Origin: Desulfovibrio sp.
GTDB taxonomy: Bacteria; Desulfobacterota; Desulfovibrionia; Desulfovibrionales; Desulfovibrionaceae
Assembly (NCBI GenBank): GCA_003525525.1
Contig: DQED01000197.1
Location: 1 to 8,705 of the forward strand
Direction: 5' to 3'
Length of the DNA stretch: 8,705 nt
Position numbers and translations under genes: made by a program. Position 1 is the first letter of the stretch; each line of letters begins with the position of its first letter. Shown piece by piece: positions 5,787 to 8,705 of the stretch. Under the pieces are notes generated by a model. It searched no databases and had not been told where the DNA came from. It worked only from the letters and a program-made list of their open reading frames with translations.

Positions 5787-7517
5787 TCAGGCCTGTTGCG
5801 GCGGGGCGGAGGGCGCGTCGCCCTCGGGCTTGCCCGCCGCCGGCAGGGCGATGCGGAAGGTCGTGCCCTGCTCCGGCGCGGATTCCACGCTGATTTCGCC
5901 GCCGAGCTTCTTCACGATGCCGTAGCAGATGGAAAGCCCCAGGCCCGTGCCCTTGCCCACGGCCTTGGTGGTGAAAAAGGGCTCGAAGATGCGCGCGGCC
6001 ACGGCCTTGGGCATGCCGTGCCCCGTATCCCTGACGGAGAGCACCACGCGGTCGCCGGCAAGGCGGGTGGCGAGGATCAGGTCGCCGCCGTTGCGCTCCA
6101 TGGCGTCCAGGGCGTTGTTGACGAGGTTGAGCACGAGCTGCTGCAGCTCCGAGGGCGAGCCGGCCACGTGGGGCAGGCCTTCGCCCAGGTCGGTCGCGAT
6201 GCGCACGTTGACGTAGCGGGCGCGCTTTTCGGACAGCTCGGCCATCTCGGCCACCAGCTCGTTGAGATCGAGCTCCTTGATGCGCTCGTCGGTCTTGCGG
6301 GCGAAACTCAGGAGCTTGTGCGTGATTTCCTTGCAGCGCACGCCCTGCTGGCGGATCTGGTCCAGGGCGCGGCGCATCTCGGTCATGTTCGCCGGCGTGC
6401 CGTAGTCGTCGTCGGCCAGGATGTCGGAGACCCAGCCGGCCTCCTCCATCATGATCGCCACGGGGTTGTTGATCTCGTGGGCGATGCCGGCGGCGAGTTC
6501 CCCGACCGAGGCCAGCTTGCCGGCCTCGATGACCTGGTCGTTCAGGAGGTCGCGCTCGGCGTCGGCCGCGGCCACGCGCGACACCATGCGCCTGGCCAGC
6601 ACCCAGCTGGCGACCAGGATGCCGATGCCGCCGAGCACCACGATGGCGATGGCGAGCAGCCGCGTCCGGTAGAACGCCGGGAAGGCGTCGGCCTCGTCCT
6701 GCTGGTAGACCAGAGCCCAGTCGCCGTCCTTGAACACGCTGGCCACGTACAGGAGCTGGCGTCCCGTTTCCGGGTCCTCGTGGGTGAAAACGAGCGGCTG
6801 GTCCTCGGCCTGGGCCGGCGTGCCGCCCGGGCCGCTCCAGATCTTCGCGCGCAGAAAGGGCGCGTCGAGCTTCGGGGCGCGTTTGGGCGTGGTCTGCAGC
6901 TCGCCCCGGGAATTGAGGATGAAGGCCTGTCCCGTGGCGCCCTGGCCGATGTTTTCCACAAGCCGGTTGAAGGCGGCGAAATCGATGGCCGCCCGCACCA
7001 GGTATTCGCGCCCGTCATGGGCCACGCGCACGGCGACCACGAAGTGCGGCAGGCCGCGCAGGCCCAAAAAGACGTCGCTGACGGTCAGGTCGCCCTTCCT
7101 GGCGGCGCGAAACCACGGGGCCTCGGCATAGTCCGCCCGGCCCAGGCGGAACGGCCCGGCATAGGAAAGGAGCACGCCCGCGGCGTCCACGAGCCCGAGA
7201 TCCACGAACACGCCGCCGTGCTCGTGCTGCATGGTCGCAAGCAGCAGCGCCAGGCGGCGGTCGTCGGTGAAGTCGTCGAAGGGGGCGATTTCGGCCAGCA
7301 CGCGCAGCTCGGCGGCGGATTCCCGCAAAAACGCGCCCACCTGCTGCTTGTGCTTGAGCACGAGCTCCTCCAGGTGGGCCACGACCTTGGCCCGATAGGC
7401 GGTGTGGAACTGGTTCCCGAGCACCAGGGCGCAGACGAGCAGCGGGGCCAGGGCGACCGCCGCCATCCAGGCCACCAGGACGCGCGTGAGGGATTGGTAG
7501 TAGTGCCCGTCGCTCAA
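5787..7517 (-). CDS. Membrane sensor histidine kinase with periplasmic Cache-like domain
   Basis: A 576-residue inner-membrane kinase that senses a signal outside the cytoplasm and phosphorylates the adjacent response regulator. Layout: transmembrane helix 1 at about 11-33, a periplasmic region at about 35-284 resembling a double Cache sensor (GVFVDLGLVDAAG at 102-114, a second lobe near 197-272), and helix 2 at about 287-308. A coiled linker leads to the dimerisation/phosphoacceptor domain with H347 in AHEINNP, and then the ATPase domain with N-box NLVNNALDAM (464-473), G1 DTGHGMP (497-503), FEPFFTTK (511-518) and G2 GKGTGLGLS (521-529). No HAMP domain is evident between helix 2 and the kinase core. 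The start is TTG at 7517 with only a weak GGGG upstream. The next ATG (M18) would cut into helix 1, so TTG is preferred. The ligand is unknown. Confidence 0.94.
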   Translation of the reverse strand: MSDGHYYQSLTRVLVAWMAAVALAPLLVCALVLGNQFHTAYRAKVVAHLEELVLKHKQQVGAFLRESAAELRVLAEIAPFDDFTDDRRLALLLATMQHEHGGVFVDLGLVDAAGVLLSYAGPFRLGRADYAEAPWFRAARKGDLTVSDVFLGLRGLPHFVVAVRVAHDGREYLVRAAIDFAAFNRLVENIGQGATGQAFILNSRGELQTTPKRAPKLDAPFLRAKIWSGPGGTPAQAEDQPLVFTHEDPETGRQLLYVASVFKDGDWALVYQQDEADAFPAFYRTRLLAIAIVVLGGIGILVASWVLARRMVSRVAAADAERDLLNDQVIEAGKLASVGELAAGIAHEINNPVAIMMEEAGWVSDILADDDYGTPANMTEMRRALDQIRQQGVRCKEITHKLLSFARKTDERIKELDLNELVAEMAELSEKRARYVNVRIATDLGEGLPHVAGSPSELQQLVLNLVNNALDAMERNGGDLILATRLAGDRVVLSVRDTGHGMPKAVAARIFEPFFTTKAVGKGTGLGLSICYGIVKKLGGEISVESAPEQGTTFRIALPAAGKPEGDAPSAPPQQA

Positions 7518-7570
7518 GACGTACCCCGGGCGGCGGGAGACGGGATCACGGTGGCCAATCGCATGAAAAA

Positions 7571-7599
7571 AGCATACGTCTCCGGGAAGGCTTTTACAA
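7571..7599 (-). promoter_or_regulatory. Promoter for the kinase-regulator operon
   Basis: On the minus strand TTGTAA (7599-7594, four of six) and TATGCT (7576-7571, four of six) are separated by 17 bases. The predicted start near 7564 gives a leader of about 47 bases to the TTG. Its -35 box lies inside the palindrome GGCTTTTACAAGCC. Confidence 0.5.
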
Positions 7600-7613
7600 G
7601 CCGCAGTTTCCCG
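7583..7613. promoter_or_regulatory. Palindrome in the divergent promoter region, candidate operator
   Basis: GGCTT (7589-7593) and AAGCC (7598-7602) form a palindrome around TTAC. Flanking CGGGAA (7583-7588) and TTCCCG (7608-7613) extend it with a 5-base offset. It covers the kinase -35 box and a plus-strand TTTACA (7593-7598) that could be the -35 box of the 160-residue gene, though the plus-strand -10 (AACGAT, 7615-7620) is poor. It could be a regulator site or an RNA hairpin. Confidence 0.35.
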
Positions 7614-7639
7614 AAACGATCCGTCTCCCGGAGGCTTCC

Positions 7640-8122
7640 ATGGCCGAAGACGTCATCGATCTCAAACAGCAGCTGCGCGAACTCAAGGCCCACGAACAGC
7701 TTTCCGGCTTCACGGGCTTTTCCCTGGACCTGGGCCTCGACGGCCAGGCCAAGGAGGGCGTGCTCAAGATCGCGGAATTCGTGCGCCCCGACGGTTCGGG
7801 CTACCTCACCCTGACCTTCCAGACCGACCTCGACGACGCCCCGGCCCCGCGCGCGGCCCTGGCCGGCGTGTTCGACCGCTTCTCCCGTTTCGCCCAGGCC
7901 GCGGACGCGGCCACGGGCGCGACCCGGTTCGGCCAGGGGTTCGAATACCTCATGGTGGTGTCCGATGGCCTGGCCGACGGCGACGCCTGGTTCGTGGTGG
8001 AGTTCGACATCTATTACAAGAGCCTCAAGGGCCGGCTGCGTCCCCTGATCGAGCAGTCCGTATTGCCGGGGCTGGCCGCGGTCATGCCCGTGACCTTCGA
8101 ACCGGTCACCTGGTGGGAATGA
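7640..8122 (+). CDS. Unknown cytoplasmic protein, 160 residues
   Basis: I do not recognise the family. The start is secure: GGAGG lies 5 bases before the ATG. The protein has no signal peptide or membrane segment. A short helical, charged N-terminus (DLKQQLRELKAHEQL, 7-21) is followed by what looks like an alpha/beta domain with alternating hydrophobic strands (GYLTLTFQTDLDD, 54-66; FEYLMVVSDG, 101-110; AWFVVEFDIYYKSL, 116-129). It ends in aromatic and acidic residues (PVTWWE). It is divergent from the histidine kinase and followed by cdsA on the same strand after 137 bases. Neither neighbour points to a function. Confidence 0.87.
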   Translation: MAEDVIDLKQQLRELKAHEQLSGFTGFSLDLGLDGQAKEGVLKIAEFVRPDGSGYLTLTFQTDLDDAPAPRAALAGVFDRFSRFAQAADAATGATRFGQGFEYLMVVSDGLADGDAWFVVEFDIYYKSLKGRLRPLIEQSVLPGLAAVMPVTFEPVTWWE

Positions 8123-8124
8123 CC

Positions 8125-8148
8125 TGCCGCGGCGAGCCGCGCGCGGCA
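8125..8148 (+). terminator. Weak hairpin after the 160-residue gene
   Basis: A 7-bp stem TGCCGCG (8125-8131) and CGCGGCA (8142-8148) encloses a 10-base loop 3 bases after the stop codon. No T-run follows, so it may be a poor terminator or an RNA stabiliser. The rest of 8149-8259 shows TTGGAC near 8150 but no convincing -10 box, so it is unclear whether cdsA has its own promoter. Confidence 0.3.
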
Positions 8149-8259
8149 TTGGACGCATGGGCGCTTTTGCACTAGCGTAAGAGGCCGTGCCGGCGGCGCG
8201 GGGTGCGGCCCTGCGGCTGCGCGGCGTTGCGGACGCTTCCGGGAGAACTTCAGGACACC

Positions 8260-8705
8260 ATGTTCGGCGCATCGTTCAAATCACGCTGGCTGACCGCCGT
8301 GGTCGGCCTGCCCGTCCTTTTCGCGGCTGTCTGGGCCGGCGGCTGGGTTCTTGCCGTGCTCGTCGCCGCGGCGGCGGTCGTGGGCATGCGGGAATATTTC
8401 GCCATGTGCGGCAGGCCGGGGCCTGCGCTCGAGACCGCGGGTCTCGCGCTCGGGGCCGTGGCCGTGGGCAGCGCCGTGGCCGGGGGATGGCCTGTTTTCG
8501 TCGCCTGCCTCGGCGTCGCGCTTTGGCTCGAGCAGTTCGCCTTCCTCGGCCGCTTCGCCCGGGGGGACGAGACCGCGCCGCCCCGGGGCACGCTCGTCGC
8601 CGCCCTGCTCTACATCCCGTTTCCCCTGCGCTTTCTGTGCCTTTTCCCGGCGCTTGAAACCGTGTTCGTACTGGCCGTGGTCATGGCCGCCGACACCGGG
8701 GCCTA
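8260..8705 (+). CDS. cdsA: Phosphatidate cytidylyltransferase CdsA (CDP-diacylglycerol synthase), N-terminal part
   Basis: Integral membrane enzyme that joins CTP and phosphatidic acid into CDP-diacylglycerol, the precursor of all phospholipid head groups. 148 residues are present before the window ends. The sequence starts MFGASFKSRWLTAVVGLPVL, the usual basic N-terminus plus first membrane helix of CdsA. Several further hydrophobic helices follow, at about 30-46, 60-85 and 110-145. The visible end MAADTGAY matches the conserved aspartate segment (S/A-D-T-G-A-Y) of the CdsA signature. The ATG at 8260 has AGGA 4 bases upstream. In many bacteria cdsA follows uppS; here the gene upstream is instead the unknown 160-residue protein, with 137 bases between. 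Confidence 0.9.
   Translation, partial: MFGASFKSRWLTAVVGLPVLFAAVWAGGWVLAVLVAAAAVVGMREYFAMCGRPGPALETAGLALGAVAVGSAVAGGWPVFVACLGVALWLEQFAFLGRFARGDETAPPRGTLVAALLYIPFPLRFLCLFPALETVFVLAVVMAADTGA

Noticed and set aside
7628..7639. Possible fourth copy of the dispersed repeat
   Set aside because: Only the 12 bases GGAAGCCTCCGG (minus strand) match the head of copy A. Hairpin and tail are missing, and the site serves as a ribosome-binding site, so the match may be chance.
5217..7814. 865-codon open frame on the plus strand
   Set aside because: It is antisense to the response regulator and the histidine kinase, both with complete catalytic motifs. Its product is rich in Gly, His, Ala and Val with no recognisable domain, as expected from the complement of high-GC coding sequence.
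7514..8272. 252-codon open frame on the minus strand
   Set aside because: Antisense to the 160-residue gene, which has a strong ribosome site. The product has no recognisable domain.

Overview
The window looks like a piece of a high-GC, anaerobic, sulfate-reducing deltaproteobacterium of the Desulfovibrio type (Desulfovibrionales). The evidence is the pairing of hemB with two radical-SAM genes, ahbC and ahbD, of the alternative siroheme-dependent heme pathway, the very high GC with G/C-ended codons, and a repeated intergenic hairpin element. The genus assignment is inference. Most genes read on the minus strand. Three small or partial units read on the plus strand. No rRNA, tRNA, CRISPR array, insertion sequence or phage gene is visible.

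Positions 1-4371 hold a heme-synthesis neighbourhood. Going leftward on the minus strand, ahbC (4371-3184) makes the intermediate that ahbD (starts at 170, runs off the left edge) finishes into heme b. hemB (1290-310) supplies porphobilinogen at the start of tetrapyrrole synthesis. hemB lies 26 bases behind an HDOD signalling-domain gene (2564-1317) and is probably co-transcribed with it from a good sigma-70-like promoter at 2617-2646. A divergent 81-residue unknown gene (2743-2988) sits between the HDOD gene and ahbC. It converges on ahbC across a perfect bidirectional terminator (3125-3159). ahbA, ahbB and the siroheme genes are not in the window. The ahbD leader is unusual: a strong Shine-Dalgarno sequence is separated from the ATG by a 9-bp hairpin.

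Positions 4490-5125 encode a class I SAM-dependent methyltransferase upstream of ahbC. Positions 5126-5375 are intergenic and carry two copies, in opposite orientation, of a roughly 45-50 base hairpin element. A third copy follows the 81-residue gene.

Positions 5376-7517 encode a two-component pair: a membrane histidine kinase with a periplasmic Cache-like sensor (TTG start) followed 18 bases later by a single-domain response regulator. Their promoter is back to back with that of a plus-strand 160-residue cytoplasmic protein of unknown function (7640-8122). The -35 boxes of the two promoters overlap inside a palindrome. The window ends inside cdsA (from 8260), the CDP-diacylglycerol synthase of phospholipid synthesis.

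I do not see a clearly new multi-gene system. The items most worth a second look are the structured ahbD leader with its His-rich N-terminal repeat, the HDOD protein fused transcriptionally to hemB, and the repeat family.
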